From Prevotellaceae bacterium (GTDB lineage Bacteria; Bacteroidota; Bacteroidia; Bacteroidales; Bacteroidaceae): a stretch of 64,000 bases of DNA. The notes below the pieces were generated by a model. That model had not been told where the DNA came from. It ran no database searches and saw only the letters and a list, made by a program, of their open reading frames with translations. The stretch is from assembly GCA_028723525.1 (NCBI GenBank), contig JAQYET010000060.1:62001-126000 (forward strand). Reading direction: 5' to 3'. Positions 47,501-55,472 of the stretch are shown one piece after another (the stretch's first letter is position 1; every line of letters begins with the position of its first letter). Both the position numbers and the translations under genes were made by a program.

Positions 47501-48056
47501 AACAATGTATTATCCATCACGTATAAGGCAGATTGTAGAGGAGGTAAACGCAGGAAACACTGCAGAGGAACCGACAAAGTTGCAAGCCATTGACGAACTT
47601 GTGTCATATTATAAGGAACTTTACTCCATACTGAGTGCCCAAGCAATGAAACAGGTGGATGTTGTAAATAACAAGTGCCTGCCGGTGGGATTAGAAAAAA
47701 TATTAAATACAGATAACCGCGGTTACTTTGTCATGGGAGACGAGATGATGCTAAAGCATCTTTTCGACATACTGCTGAAGCAAAACAATGGTAGCTTTGC
47801 AGATGTGCGGATTTCTGAAAAAGAGGAAAAATACATCGTTATAGAACTTGAAATGAACAGATTGGCTTTCCGCGAACTCTTCACTCCATCAATGGAAAAC
47901 ATACCATTCATGATTTGCAGGCAGATAGTAAGGGAGAACAGTGAGAGCACAAACCTGCGTGGCTGCGGAATAGTAGCCAAACCATCTGCCGGAAACGGCA
48001 CATTGATAACGATAATGCTGGCATCTGCCAAGGTTGATACATCAAAGAACAAATAA
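44541..48056 (+). CDS. double-module sensor histidine kinase (DUF5112/DUF5113 type)
   Basis: 1171 residues, TTG start (no in-frame ATG fits the signal; the ATG at 44514 reaches a stop). First module: lipoprotein-like signal (CFSAC), a helical TPR-like sensor, a membrane helix (about 410-432), then an intact ATPase: N-box LADNARKFTPKGG (about 605), G1 DTGSGM, G2 GHGFGLMNCKGI. Second module: hydrophobic segment near 707, a sensor region, membrane helix (about 860-882), a histidine-box-like LKHETMYYP with His986, and a degenerate ATPase. The intact ATPase and the likely phospho-His are thus in different modules. Response regulator follows by 12 nt. Confidence 0.85.
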   Translation: MQKYFKYKLFRRGSIWLVAILGLLCFSACKNIPNKAEVDRLNSISYSYHYKNIDSTLHYAKTAFNRSEGYDDGKAEALNNIAFANIAKMNYSDAGKKLDSIEVLTDNQVELAISYIQQMRLCQRESRNKDFYDYQEKATKSLKRINESRDMLDERQRNRMVYAESELAIVTSTYYYYIGLESRSTEAILSIDANGEIQKDSAQLMNYLYQVGAGGIVNEGTHDDINQKEWEYLVRCYMLAIQSGSIYWEANSLQTMSEHLLDKKVRDKLIASNRQSIRYINTDNMPDSLLAGYLAQKSLMLFQSLGDVYQTAGSYRTLASCYWDVGDYRSAMICLEDALNKDMRIEQAPDLVASIREQLSIVYSAMNQKPNSDYNRNIYLDLQDMTRQDRHLEARAEQLKRSSNQLNLMISAVLVMIVVVVTLMFLFYNLHKKKQKNTPINDLLKPLEQWRQDNMQFSNELDEKHEEINENYAINVIHIANNKKRNLENRAKIFLVNSIMPLIDRIIHEVGRLKKEKESSNVRAERYGYVAELTDKINDYNNVLTQWIQLRQGELSMHIESFPLEDIFSVVKKSRMSFQLKGINLVVEPTTFSVKADRVLTLFMLNTLADNARKFTPKGGIVTIFSQSTDNYVEVSVTDTGSGMSADELSGIFDHKIYNGHGFGLMNCKGIIEKYRKISQIFSVCKLSAESKEGSGSRFFFRLPHGVVRVMIALLSLLSSYSVSARNETPQKLAENYSDSAYFSNVGGNYKKTLQFADSVLKYLNIAYRQVSNNGNVLMVKSGNLKTEPAEVTWFHDGIDIDYGVILDIRNESAVAALAIHDWDLYRYNNRAFTLLFKEKSADKKLEEYCRMMQTSETNKMIAVALLIVLFIIILVAYYFLYYRQHINYDYYIEQVGHINDILLSKRTDEEKLSLIIPISTDKYPEALKIIVDKVKEALASSVENSKKKEYEIELAEDESRRAEFESDKLHVSNNVLDNCLSTLKHETMYYPSRIRQIVEEVNAGNTAEEPTKLQAIDELVSYYKELYSILSAQAMKQVDVVNNKCLPVGLEKILNTDNRGYFVMGDEMMLKHLFDILLKQNNGSFADVRISEKEEKYIVIELEMNRLAFRELFTPSMENIPFMICRQIVRENSESTNLRGCGIVAKPSAGNGTLITIMLASAKVDTSKNK

Positions 48057-48068
48057 AAACCATATAGC

Positions 48069-48794
48069 ATGGAAAAATTCAAAGTAATAATAGTGGAAGA
48101 CGTGCCGCTCGAACTGAAAGGCACTGAGGGAATATTCCGAAACGATATTCCGGAAGCAGAGATAATAGGAACGGCAGACAGCGAAGCTACATATTGGCGG
48201 CTGATAAAACAACAGAAACCAGACATGGTGCTTCTTGACCTCGGGCTGGGCGGTTCTACCACCGTCGGTGTAGAGATATGCCGCCAAACAAAGGAGATGT
48301 ATCCGATGATAAAGATTTTGATATTCACCGGGGAGATCCTTAACGAAAAGCTGTGGGTTGACGTTCTTGATGCAGGCTGTGACGGTATATGCCTGAAGAG
48401 TGGAGAACTGCTCACACGCGGCGATGTGGTAAGCGTCATGAGTGGGAAGAAGATGGTGTTCAACCAACCAATACTCGAGAAAATCATTGAGAGGTTTAAG
48501 CGTGGCGTAAGTACTCAACTCATGAGACAAGAGGCTCTCGTAAATTATGAGATAGATGAGTATGATGAGCGTTTTCTGCGTCATCTGGCTTTAGGATATA
48601 CTAAGGAACAGATAACCAATCTGCGCGGAATGCCTTTCGGTGTCAAGAGCCTTGAGAAACGGCAGAATGAACTCGTGCAGAAACTCTTTCCTAACGGTAA
48701 TTACGGAATAGGTATCAATGCTACACGCCTTGTTGTCCGTGCACTTGAATTGAGGATTATCGACATTGACAACCTACAGGCAGACGAAGAGTAA
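48069..48794 (+). CDS. DNA-binding response regulator
   Basis: 241 residues. Receiver domain with VIIVEDVPLE, phospho-acceptor Asp in VLLDLGLGG, Thr in LIFTGE and the conserved Lys in CLKSGE. A C-terminal helical domain (DERFLRHLALGYTKEQITNLRGMPFGVKSLEKRQNELVQKLF) resembles a LuxR-type HTH. Its position 12 nt after the kinase gene makes it the cognate partner. Confidence 0.92.
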   Translation: MEKFKVIIVEDVPLELKGTEGIFRNDIPEAEIIGTADSEATYWRLIKQQKPDMVLLDLGLGGSTTVGVEICRQTKEMYPMIKILIFTGEILNEKLWVDVLDAGCDGICLKSGELLTRGDVVSVMSGKKMVFNQPILEKIIERFKRGVSTQLMRQEALVNYEIDEYDERFLRHLALGYTKEQITNLRGMPFGVKSLEKRQNELVQKLFPNGNYGIGINATRLVVRALELRIIDIDNLQADEE

Positions 48795-48800
48795 GTGTGT

Positions 48801-49415
48801 ATGCGTAGAATACCCTCCATATCTGCTATGGCATGCTTGGCAATGTTTTTTGCCAATCTTATGCTCGTTCTACTGTCATGGATTCTTAGTGCAGTAGGAG
48901 TGGAATCGGTGCGTTCACTCATCAGCGGAGAGGGAGTACGCTGGTTTCTTGGGCATTATGTTGATATTATAGCGACACCTGTACTTGCGTGGCTGTTGCT
49001 CTTGTCAGTTTCATACAGCAGCGTTTGCGGAAGTGGTTTGTATGAAACAATGAGATGTCTTACAAATGGCAAAAGACTATTGCTTCGTCAGCGACTCGGT
49101 CTGCGTGTGATATTGGTGACGTTGCTTATAATAACAATCATGATGGCATTGCTCATATTTATGCCACACGCCATACTTCTTAGTCCTGTGGGCAATATAT
49201 TCCCCTCATCATTCAGCCACAGCATAGTGCCAACGCTGGCTGGAACGATAACGCTTCTGTCAATTATTTATGGATTGGTAAGTGGAAAGATAAATAGCGT
49301 AAACTCTACGTTCAAATGCCTGTATTGTAAGATCCACGTTCTCTTTCCTATATTCTTAGTGTATATTTTCGCGGCACAACTCTTTTCGTGCTTTATCTTT
49401 GTATTCCAATATTAA
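48801..49415 (+). CDS. membrane protein of unknown function in the two-component operon
   Basis: 204 residues with five to six membrane segments (AMACLAMFFANLMLVLLSWIL, IIATPVLAWLLLLSVSYSSV, VILVTLLIITIMMALLIFMP, TLAGTITLLSIIYGLV, HVLFPIFLVYIFAAQLFSCF). A weak resemblance to AbgT-type transporter fragments is possible but I cannot confirm it. Start is the ATG at 48801, 6 nt after the regulator stop. Same operon as the kinase and regulator, so possibly an accessory or a target. Confidence 0.75.
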   Translation: MRRIPSISAMACLAMFFANLMLVLLSWILSAVGVESVRSLISGEGVRWFLGHYVDIIATPVLAWLLLLSVSYSSVCGSGLYETMRCLTNGKRLLLRQRLGLRVILVTLLIITIMMALLIFMPHAILLSPVGNIFPSSFSHSIVPTLAGTITLLSIIYGLVSGKINSVNSTFKCLYCKIHVLFPIFLVYIFAAQLFSCFIFVFQY

Positions 49416-49449
49416 CCCAAATCGGTTTTTATCAGACCGATTTGGGTTA
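49413..49449. terminator. bidirectional terminator between convergent genes
   Basis: 14-bp stem TAACCCAAATCGGT / ACCGATTTGGGTTA with a 9-nt loop; its left arm begins with the stop codon of the membrane protein gene. It separates the plus-strand operon from the minus-strand aminotransferase. Confidence 0.75.
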
Positions 49450-49457
49450 ATAGTTAG

Positions 49458-50768
49458 TTATACAGGATTATTCTCTGCAAAAAGCTTCATGCGTTCTTCA
49501 AGTTGAGCATACTGGTGTTCCTCAATGAATGAAGTGCATACACGCAGTCCCTCTTGATGAGAGCCTGTTGTAATCAGGCAGATTGCACTCACACCATAGT
49601 ACATCAACTCACGCGCTAACATTCCGCTCGTCATGCCCGGATAACCGATAGTAAAGTAGAAGCCATCGGCTATCGGTTGGTCAAGGTCACGATCATAGAC
49701 AATATAGAAATTGTGCTCGCAGAAAATTTCTTTCAGTCTGTGAGCACGCTCACCATAAATCTTTATCTCATCACGGAAGTTATAAGTTCCGTCACATGCG
49801 GCACCTAGCATTGCTGCCATAGCATATTGTGCGCTGTGACTCGTGCCTGATGAAAGGGCATATAGCATACGTGTTGAGAATACCAAACCAAACGGAAGTC
49901 CTTCGTAACGTTCCGACAGGTCGTCATAGTGGCGACGGAACAGTTTATCACTGATACATGTCACCCCGATACGTTCGCCTGCATAACTGAAAGCCTTTGA
50001 CCCACTGATGAGCAGGATGTAGTTGTCGGTGTAATGCGCCACGCTGGGCTGGAATGGTGGTTGGAACGGACGACTGAGGTCTTGACGGAAATCCATAGCG
50101 AAATATGCGAGGTCTTCCATTACTATTACGTCGTAACGTGTTGCCAATTCACCGATAATACGCAGCTCGTCATCATTGAAGCATACCCATGAAGGATTAT
50201 TCGGGTTGCTGTAAACTATAGCACAGACATTCCCTTTCGACAGATAACTCTCAAGTTTATCGCGCAGTTTGTCGCCACGATAGTCATACACGTCGAATGT
50301 TTCATATTTCACTCCCTGCACCTGCAGTTGCATCTTCTGCACAGGAAATCCCGGGTCGATGAACAGAACGGTATCTTTCTCACGGTCGGCTTGCGAACAT
50401 GTCAGGAACGAAGCGAATGTTCCCTGCATGCTACCACATACAGGAACGCACCCTTCCGGTTTTATGTCAATGTCGATAAAAGCCTTTACGAAGCGCGATG
50501 CCTGTTTTTTAAGTTCGGGGAGTCCCTGAATGTCAGGATAACTGTGAGCAATACCTTCCTGTAAAGACTTTATTTGTGCATCCACACCCACCTTTGCAGC
50601 AGGCAGTCCGGGTATTCCCATTTCCATCTTTATGAACTCCACGCCCGACTCTTTCTCTGCCATTGCTGCCACCTGTTTCACTTCTCGTATGGTTGCTTTG
50701 GCAAAATCTTGAATACCAAGATTACTTATAAGTCCGTCAACGATTTCTTTTTTTATAGGTGTATTCAT
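49458..50768 (-). CDS. PLP-dependent aminotransferase, class I/II
   Basis: 436 residues, fold type I. PLP site: ISGSKAFSYAGERIG with the Schiff-base Lys, SNPNNPSWVCF, and MEDLAYFAMD. Amino donor/acceptor cannot be read from sequence, but iorAB and an omega-amidase upstream on the same strand point to aromatic amino acids with glutamine or glutamate as partner. A terminator-like hairpin at 50816-50854 separates it from iorB, so it may be transcribed partly on its own. Confidence 0.9.
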   Translation of the reverse strand: MNTPIKKEIVDGLISNLGIQDFAKATIREVKQVAAMAEKESGVEFIKMEMGIPGLPAAKVGVDAQIKSLQEGIAHSYPDIQGLPELKKQASRFVKAFIDIDIKPEGCVPVCGSMQGTFASFLTCSQADREKDTVLFIDPGFPVQKMQLQVQGVKYETFDVYDYRGDKLRDKLESYLSKGNVCAIVYSNPNNPSWVCFNDDELRIIGELATRYDVIVMEDLAYFAMDFRQDLSRPFQPPFQPSVAHYTDNYILLISGSKAFSYAGERIGVTCISDKLFRRHYDDLSERYEGLPFGLVFSTRMLYALSSGTSHSAQYAMAAMLGAACDGTYNFRDEIKIYGERAHRLKEIFCEHNFYIVYDRDLDQPIADGFYFTIGYPGMTSGMLARELMYYGVSAICLITTGSHQEGLRVCTSFIEEHQYAQLEERMKLFAENNPV

Positions 50769-50804
50769 TTAACTTACGATTGATATTGGACAATTAAGAT
50801 TGAA

Positions 50805-50854
50805 AAAATATAATTGACGGCAGGCAATGGATTAACGTTCCACTGCCCACCGTC
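50805..50854 (-). terminator. terminator or attenuator between iorB and the aminotransferase gene
   Basis: 15-bp stem with three G-U pairs (GACGGTGGGCAGTGG / CCATTGCCTGCCGTC on the minus strand), followed by AATTATATTTTTT. Confidence 0.7.
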
Positions 50855-50863
50855 ATATAAAAA

Positions 50864-51436
50864 TTATTTCTGTTCAGCCTTTCCGAGTGCAAGAGCCTTT
50901 ATATTCGCCTCCACTACGGCTTCGCCCTTACGTCCGAACACGCGGCGTATTGCATCCTCAAGTTTCGAATATTCAATGCCAAGAGCTTTCTGTGCAGCAC
51001 CGAGCAAGATTACGTTTGCAGAACGTGCAATGTTATTCTCCTTTGCCATGTTCTCGATGTCAACCACGATAACATTGTCTATCTTTGCCAAATCAGCGTT
51101 GATAACGTCCATGTCTGGATAGTTGGGGATATTAACGAATGGTGTGCTTGATGTTATTATCCACCCCTTCTTGCTGAGATACGGTAAATAGCGCAGTGCC
51201 TCCATTGGCTCCATTGATATTATCACATCAGCACTTCCTTTTGCGATAAGGTCGCTGTTGATAGGCTCCGACGAGATACGCAAGTTCGACTGTACGTCAC
51301 CACCACGCTGGCTCATGCCGTGCACCTCTGCCTGCTTTATGTATAAGTTCTCATTCATGGCAGCCTCGCCTATGATGGTTGCGATGGAGAGGATGCCTTG
51401 TCCTCCCACACCACACAATATTATGTCTGTCTTCAT
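50864..51436 (-). CDS. iorB: indolepyruvate oxidoreductase subunit beta
   Basis: 190 residues. Gamma-type pyruvate ferredoxin/flavodoxin oxidoreductase domain: ILCGVGGQGILSIATIIGEAA, AEVHGMSQRGGDVQSNLRIS. With IorA it converts aryl-pyruvates to aryl-acetyl-CoA with reduction of ferredoxin. Sits 31 nt after iorA. Confidence 0.94.
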   Translation of the reverse strand: MKTDIILCGVGGQGILSIATIIGEAAMNENLYIKQAEVHGMSQRGGDVQSNLRISSEPINSDLIAKGSADVIISMEPMEALRYLPYLSKKGWIITSSTPFVNIPNYPDMDVINADLAKIDNVIVVDIENMAKENNIARSANVILLGAAQKALGIEYSKLEDAIRRVFGRKGEAVVEANIKALALGKAEQK

Positions 51437-51467
51437 TATTTAGATTTACGTTTTACGGATTATACGT

Positions 51468-53090
51468 TTATTTCTTTTCCGCAGCCTTCTTCTGCTTCAT
51501 GTGTCGCTGTAATGTCTGTACACACTCTCGGCGCGGTATGATTACAGAAGTGCCTTTATAGTTTATTTCCTCGCGAATAATGCGTGTTATCTCCGGCATA
51601 TTCTTTGGTAGAGGTACAACCACATGCAGGTGATCTTCGCTTATGCCAAGTCCTCGGCATATCGCCTCAAACTTATTAGTTCCTGCCGACTCCTGACCTC
51701 CGGTCATACCGGTAGTAAGGTTGTCGCTGATAATCACTGTTATGTTGGAGTTCTCGTTTATCGCATCCAACAATCCGGTCATTCCCGAGTGTGTAAACGT
51801 TGAGTCACCAATAACAGCGACAGACGGCCATTGTCCGGCATCTGCCGCACCCTTTGCCATAGTGATACTTGCTCCCATGTCAACACAGGCATGTATTGCG
51901 CGGAATGGAGGCATGAAACCAAGGGTATAGCAACCGATGTCACCAAAGACACGGGCATTTTCATACTCACGGAGCACCTCATTGAGCGCAGCATACATGT
52001 CTCTGTGACCGCAACCCTTACAAAGTGCCGGTGGGCGCGGAGCCACATCCTCGCAAGATGCGTAGTTCTCGTTTGTCTCCATACCCAGAGCTTTCTTAAC
52101 TACGTCAGGATTTAGTTCACCGGTACGTGGCAATTCGCCTGTAAGACGACCTTTCACCACAGCATTGCCGTCCATTACACCACGCAACATCTCTTCGATG
52201 AAAGGTTGACCTTCCTCAACAACGAGCACAGAATCGCACTCATCGCACATTCTCCTTACGAGCTTTTTCGGCAGCGGATATTGCGAAATCTTCAGCACAG
52301 GATAAGGACAACCGTCGGGGAAACACTCATTTACATAGTTAAAACCAATGCCACTTGCAATGATACCCATAGAACTCTTTGCCCCTTCTTTTGCCTCTAT
52401 ATATTTATTATAAGGAGAAACCACAGCGTCTGCCTCAAGGTCTGCCTGCTGTGCAGTCACGATGTCATTGCGCTTACGAGCATTTGCCGGAAGCAATACC
52501 CAGTTACTTGAAGTAGAGTTATAGTTCATCTCGTTCTCCTTGCGTGCTTCAGTGGCAACAGATACCACCGCACGAGAGTGAGCCATGCGCGTTGTAACAC
52601 GCATCAGAACCGGAAGGTGTTGGCGTTCCGAATAGTCGAAAGCCACCGACATCATGTCGTATGCCTCCTGCTGAGAACTTGGTTCAAAAGTAGGAATAAG
52701 TGCAAACTTTCCGTAGAAACGTGAGTCTTGCTCATCTTGTGACGAGTGCATCGACGGGTCGTCGGCAACAAGCACCACAACGCCGCCATTCACTCCGGTC
52801 ATGCCAGAATTTACAAACGGGTCGGCACAAACGTTAAGACCTACGTGCTTCATACATACCATTGCTCGTTTACCCATGAACGACATACCCAATGCGGCTT
52901 CCATCGCCGTTTTCTCATTAGTGCTCCAACGGCTATGTATTCCACGTTCTTTGGCAATAGCGTCACCTTGTATAAACTCGGTGATTTCGGTAGAGGGCGT
53001 TCCGGGATAGGCATACACGCCGGAGAGTCCGGCATGTATAGCACCTAAGGCAATCGCCTCGTCGCCCAATAAAAGTTTTTTCTCTGTCAT
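51468..53090 (-). CDS. iorA: indolepyruvate oxidoreductase subunit alpha, without the C-terminal ferredoxin domain
   Basis: 540 residues. N-terminal pyrimidine-binding domain (YPGTPSTEITEFI, STNEKTAMEAALGMSFMGKRAMVCMKHVGLN) and TPP-binding domain (GCGHRDMYAALNE, FGDIGCYTLGFMPPFRA, GDSTFTHSGMTGLLDAINEN). The longer archaeal type has a C-terminal two-cluster ferredoxin domain; this protein stops at IPRRECVQTLQRHMKQKKAAEKK with no CxxCxxCxxxC motif. Electrons must pass by the remaining cysteines near CKGCGH or by other means. Between the omega-amidase and iorB genes. Confidence 0.93.
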   Translation of the reverse strand: MTEKKLLLGDEAIALGAIHAGLSGVYAYPGTPSTEITEFIQGDAIAKERGIHSRWSTNEKTAMEAALGMSFMGKRAMVCMKHVGLNVCADPFVNSGMTGVNGGVVVLVADDPSMHSSQDEQDSRFYGKFALIPTFEPSSQQEAYDMMSVAFDYSERQHLPVLMRVTTRMAHSRAVVSVATEARKENEMNYNSTSSNWVLLPANARKRNDIVTAQQADLEADAVVSPYNKYIEAKEGAKSSMGIIASGIGFNYVNECFPDGCPYPVLKISQYPLPKKLVRRMCDECDSVLVVEEGQPFIEEMLRGVMDGNAVVKGRLTGELPRTGELNPDVVKKALGMETNENYASCEDVAPRPPALCKGCGHRDMYAALNEVLREYENARVFGDIGCYTLGFMPPFRAIHACVDMGASITMAKGAADAGQWPSVAVIGDSTFTHSGMTGLLDAINENSNITVIISDNLTTGMTGGQESAGTNKFEAICRGLGISEDHLHVVVPLPKNMPEITRIIREEINYKGTSVIIPRRECVQTLQRHMKQKKAAEKK

Positions 53091-53114
53091 TTTTTTAAAA
53101 TTGATATTAGTAAG

Positions 53115-53873
53115 TTAATCGTGTATTATATCTGCATCATCCATTACAGGGAATTTCTTCCTGAAAGAACGAAGTTTCTCCATATCTATCTCTGCCACCT
53201 TAGCACTCTCTTCATAACTTTCACAAACGGCAATATCATCACCGTATGGACTTATTATGACCGAGTTTCCGCAATATTCGCACTTAGGGTCGCTCCCTAC
53301 CCGGTTTACTCCGGCAACATAACACTGGTTTTCCAATGCCCGTGCGTGAAGCAGCGTGTCCCAAACCTTTATTCTGCTCGTAGGCCATGATGCCACATAA
53401 ATCAGCATATCATAGTCGCCATGATTTCTGCTGAACACAGGAAAGCGCAGGTCGTAACACACCTGAAGCATTATTCTAACACCTCTCCACTCCACTATCA
53501 CGCGTTCTTCGCCTCTCGTATAGTGTAGGTTTTCACCGGCGTATGAGAACAGATGTCTCTTGTCGTAAGCCACAACGTCTCCATCGGGCTTCACGAAATA
53601 CAGGCGGTTAAAGAACCTTTCGCCACATTTTGTTGCGATACTGCCGGCAATAGCGGCTCCTTTCTCTTTCGCCTTGCGGTACATCCATTCGAGGGTTTTG
53701 CAGTCTTCACCCTCTACCAGTCCTTCCGGATTGGCAGTAAATCCCGTTGAGAACATCTCCGGAAGAATATAAAGGTCAGCCTCCGGCGCATCGTCTATCA
53801 TGGCATCAGCTCTCAAGACATTACCCTTATTGTCTCCCCATGCTATATCCATTTGCAGGATAGTCGTTTTCAT
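53115..53873 (-). CDS. nitrilase-family omega-amidase (YafV-like)
   Basis: 252 residues. Catalytic triad Glu39 (ILPEMFSTGF), Lys105 (YDKRHLFSYAGE) and Cys139 (LQVCYDLRFP). The FSTGF and LFSYAGE segments are typical of omega-amidases, which hydrolyse alpha-ketoglutaramate or similar products of glutamine transaminases. First gene (minus strand) of a cluster with iorA, iorB and an aminotransferase, which fits a glutamine-linked transamination pathway. Confidence 0.88.
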   Translation of the reverse strand: MKTTILQMDIAWGDNKGNVLRADAMIDDAPEADLYILPEMFSTGFTANPEGLVEGEDCKTLEWMYRKAKEKGAAIAGSIATKCGERFFNRLYFVKPDGDVVAYDKRHLFSYAGENLHYTRGEERVIVEWRGVRIMLQVCYDLRFPVFSRNHGDYDMLIYVASWPTSRIKVWDTLLHARALENQCYVAGVNRVGSDPKCEYCGNSVIISPYGDDIAVCESYEESAKVAEIDMEKLRSFRKKFPVMDDADIIHD

Positions 53874-54000
53874 AGTCTTTCCGATTATATAAAATAATGT
53901 TCGCTTATCATTCTTTAAACTCGGAAAAGTTGAAAGTATTACCTTTACGAGTGCAAAGATGCAAAAAAAAATCGTAAATCAAAAATAAATTAAGAATTAT

Positions 54001-54031
54001 TTTGCTGTTTGCTTTCTAATCACTACCTTTG
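54001..54031 (+). promoter_or_regulatory. infC operon promoter
   Basis: TTTG (54001-54004), 19-nt spacer, TACCTTTG (54024-54031). Confidence 0.75.
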
Positions 54032-54068
54032 CATCCGATTTTCGAAAATAGTCACTTAATAACATTTG

Positions 54069-54761
54069 ATGAAGAACGACAAAAAAGGTAATCAATACCG
54101 TATAAACGAGCAAATACGTGCTCGCGAGGTAAGAATTGTAGGCGACGACGGCTCCACTGTTATGCCAACACGACAAGCGTTGGATATGGCACGTCAGCAA
54201 AGTGTTGACCTCGTGGAAATATCCCCCAATGCCAACCCACCTGTATGCCGGCTCATCGACTATTCGAAATTTCTCTATCAGCAGAAGAAGCGTGCTAAGG
54301 AGATGAAACAAAAGCAGGTGAAACAGGATATAAAAGAAATCCGTTTCGGGCCACAGACCGATGAGCACGACTACAACTTCAAGTTGAAACACGCAAAAGA
54401 ATTCCTCGAAGAAGGCAACAAAGTACGTGCCTACGTATTCTTCCGCGGTCGCTCCATATTATTTAAGGAGCAGGGAGAAGTATTGCTATTGCGTTTTGCC
54501 AACGACCTTGAGGAGTATGGAAAAGTGGAGCAGATGCCGAGCCTTGAAGGAAAGAAGATGTTTCTCTACATCTCTCCAAAGAAAGCCGGAGTAGCAAAGA
54601 AAAGTCAGCAGAAGCGTGACCGCGAGCGCGATGAGGCAGATACCAAAGCCGAAGAGGCACTGCAGGCAGAGAATATGATTGCCGAAAAGGGAGGTCTGTT
54701 CGCCAATGTAAAAGGTGGCGAGGACATTCTGAAGAAACTCAAGGAGGATAACGAAGACTGA
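54069..54761 (+). CDS. infC: translation initiation factor IF-3
   Basis: 230 residues. Keeps 30S subunits free and checks the start codon. N-domain [19 protein letters not shown] and [24 protein letters not shown]-domain [33 protein letters not shown]-terminal charged extension (about 180-230) is longer than in E. coli, as usual in Bacteroidetes. The ATG at 54069 is used, with a TTG directly before it; there is no AUU start. First gene of infC-rpmI-rplT. Confidence 0.97.
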   Translation: MKNDKKGNQYRINEQIRAREVRIVGDDGSTVMPTRQALDMARQQSVDLVEISPNANPPVCRLIDYSKFLYQQKKRAKEMKQKQVKQDIKEIRFGPQTDEHDYNFKLKHAKEFLEEGNKVRAYVFFRGRSILFKEQGEVLLLRFANDLEEYGKVEQMPSLEGKKMFLYISPKKAGVAKKSQQKRDRERDEADTKAEEALQAENMIAEKGGLFANVKGGEDILKKLKEDNED

Positions 54762-54773
54762 ACAATTCACGGG

Positions 54774-54808
54774 TGCGCGTAACGTCAGGTATATACGTTA
54801 CCGCCCCA
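54774..54808 (+). promoter_or_regulatory. hairpin in the infC-rpmI gap, possible leader control element
   Basis: CGTAACG / CGTTACC-type stem (core GTAACG 54779-54784, CGTTAC 54796-54801) extended by GGG.GCG / CGC.CCC pairs, 35 nt before rpmI. In other bacteria L20 represses this operon by binding a leader RNA; whether this hairpin does so is inference. No T-run follows. Confidence 0.4.
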
Positions 54809-54838
54809 TATATAAACAATAAATAAAACAATAAAAAA

Positions 54839-55036
54839 ATGCCAAAAGTAAAGACAAATTCCGGCGCAAAGAAACGTTTCCGTTTCACCGGTACAGGCAA
54901 GGTAAAGCGCAAGCACGCTTATCATAGCCACATTCTTACAAAGAAGACAAAGAAGCAGAAGAGAAACCTTGTTCATTCTGCAATAGTTGACAACAGCAAC
55001 ATGAAGCAGGTACGCGATTTGCTCTGCCTTCGTTAA
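54839..55036 (+). CDS. rpmI: 50S ribosomal protein L35
   Basis: 65 residues, [31 protein letters not shown]..., highly basic. Standard position between infC and rplT. Confidence 0.98.
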   Translation: MPKVKTNSGAKKRFRFTGTGKVKRKHAYHSHILTKKTKKQKRNLVHSAIVDNSNMKQVRDLLCLR

Positions 55037-55062
55037 TCATTAATTAGTAAAGGAAAGAAACT

Positions 55063-55407
55063 ATGCCAAGATCAGTAAATCACGTTGCTTCAAGAGCAAA
55101 AAGAAAAAGAATTCTGAAACTTACACGCGGCTACTTTGGCGCACGTAAGAATGTTTGGACTGTTGCAAAGAACACTTGGGAGAAAGGTCTCACTTACGCA
55201 TATCGTGACCGCAAGAACAAGAAGCGCACTTTCCGCGCTCTTTGGATTCAGCGTATCAATGCCGCAGCACGCATCGAGGGAATGAGTTACTCACAGCTCA
55301 TGGGTGCACTCCACAAAGCCGGTATAGAGATTAACCGCAAAGTTCTTGCAGACCTCGCAATGAATAATCCAGAAGCATTCAAGGCTATCGTTACAAAGGT
55401 GAAGTAA
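55063..55407 (+). CDS. rplT: 50S ribosomal protein L20
   Basis: 114 residues, [30 protein letters not shown]... to the globular C-domain ([22 protein letters not shown]). Early assembly protein of the large subunit. Last gene of the operon, with a terminator at 55426-55467. Confidence 0.98.
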   Translation: MPRSVNHVASRAKRKRILKLTRGYFGARKNVWTVAKNTWEKGLTYAYRDRKNKKRTFRALWIQRINAAARIEGMSYSQLMGALHKAGIEINRKVLADLAMNNPEAFKAIVTKVK

Positions 55408-55425
55408 AAGTACACTCACAATATA

Positions 55426-55467
55426 AATACCGCCGGGCAAGTCTTTTTGTCCGGTGGTATTTTTTTA
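55426..55467 (+). terminator. terminator after rplT
   Basis: Stem AATACCGCCGG / CCGGTGGTATT with a T-rich loop, followed by seven T. Confidence 0.85.
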
Positions 55468-55472
55468 TCTTT

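Noticed and set aside
47723..48487. A 254-codon minus-strand frame spanning the kinase/regulator junction
   Set aside because: Crosses two well-supported genes and is Ser/Ile/Phe-rich without domains.
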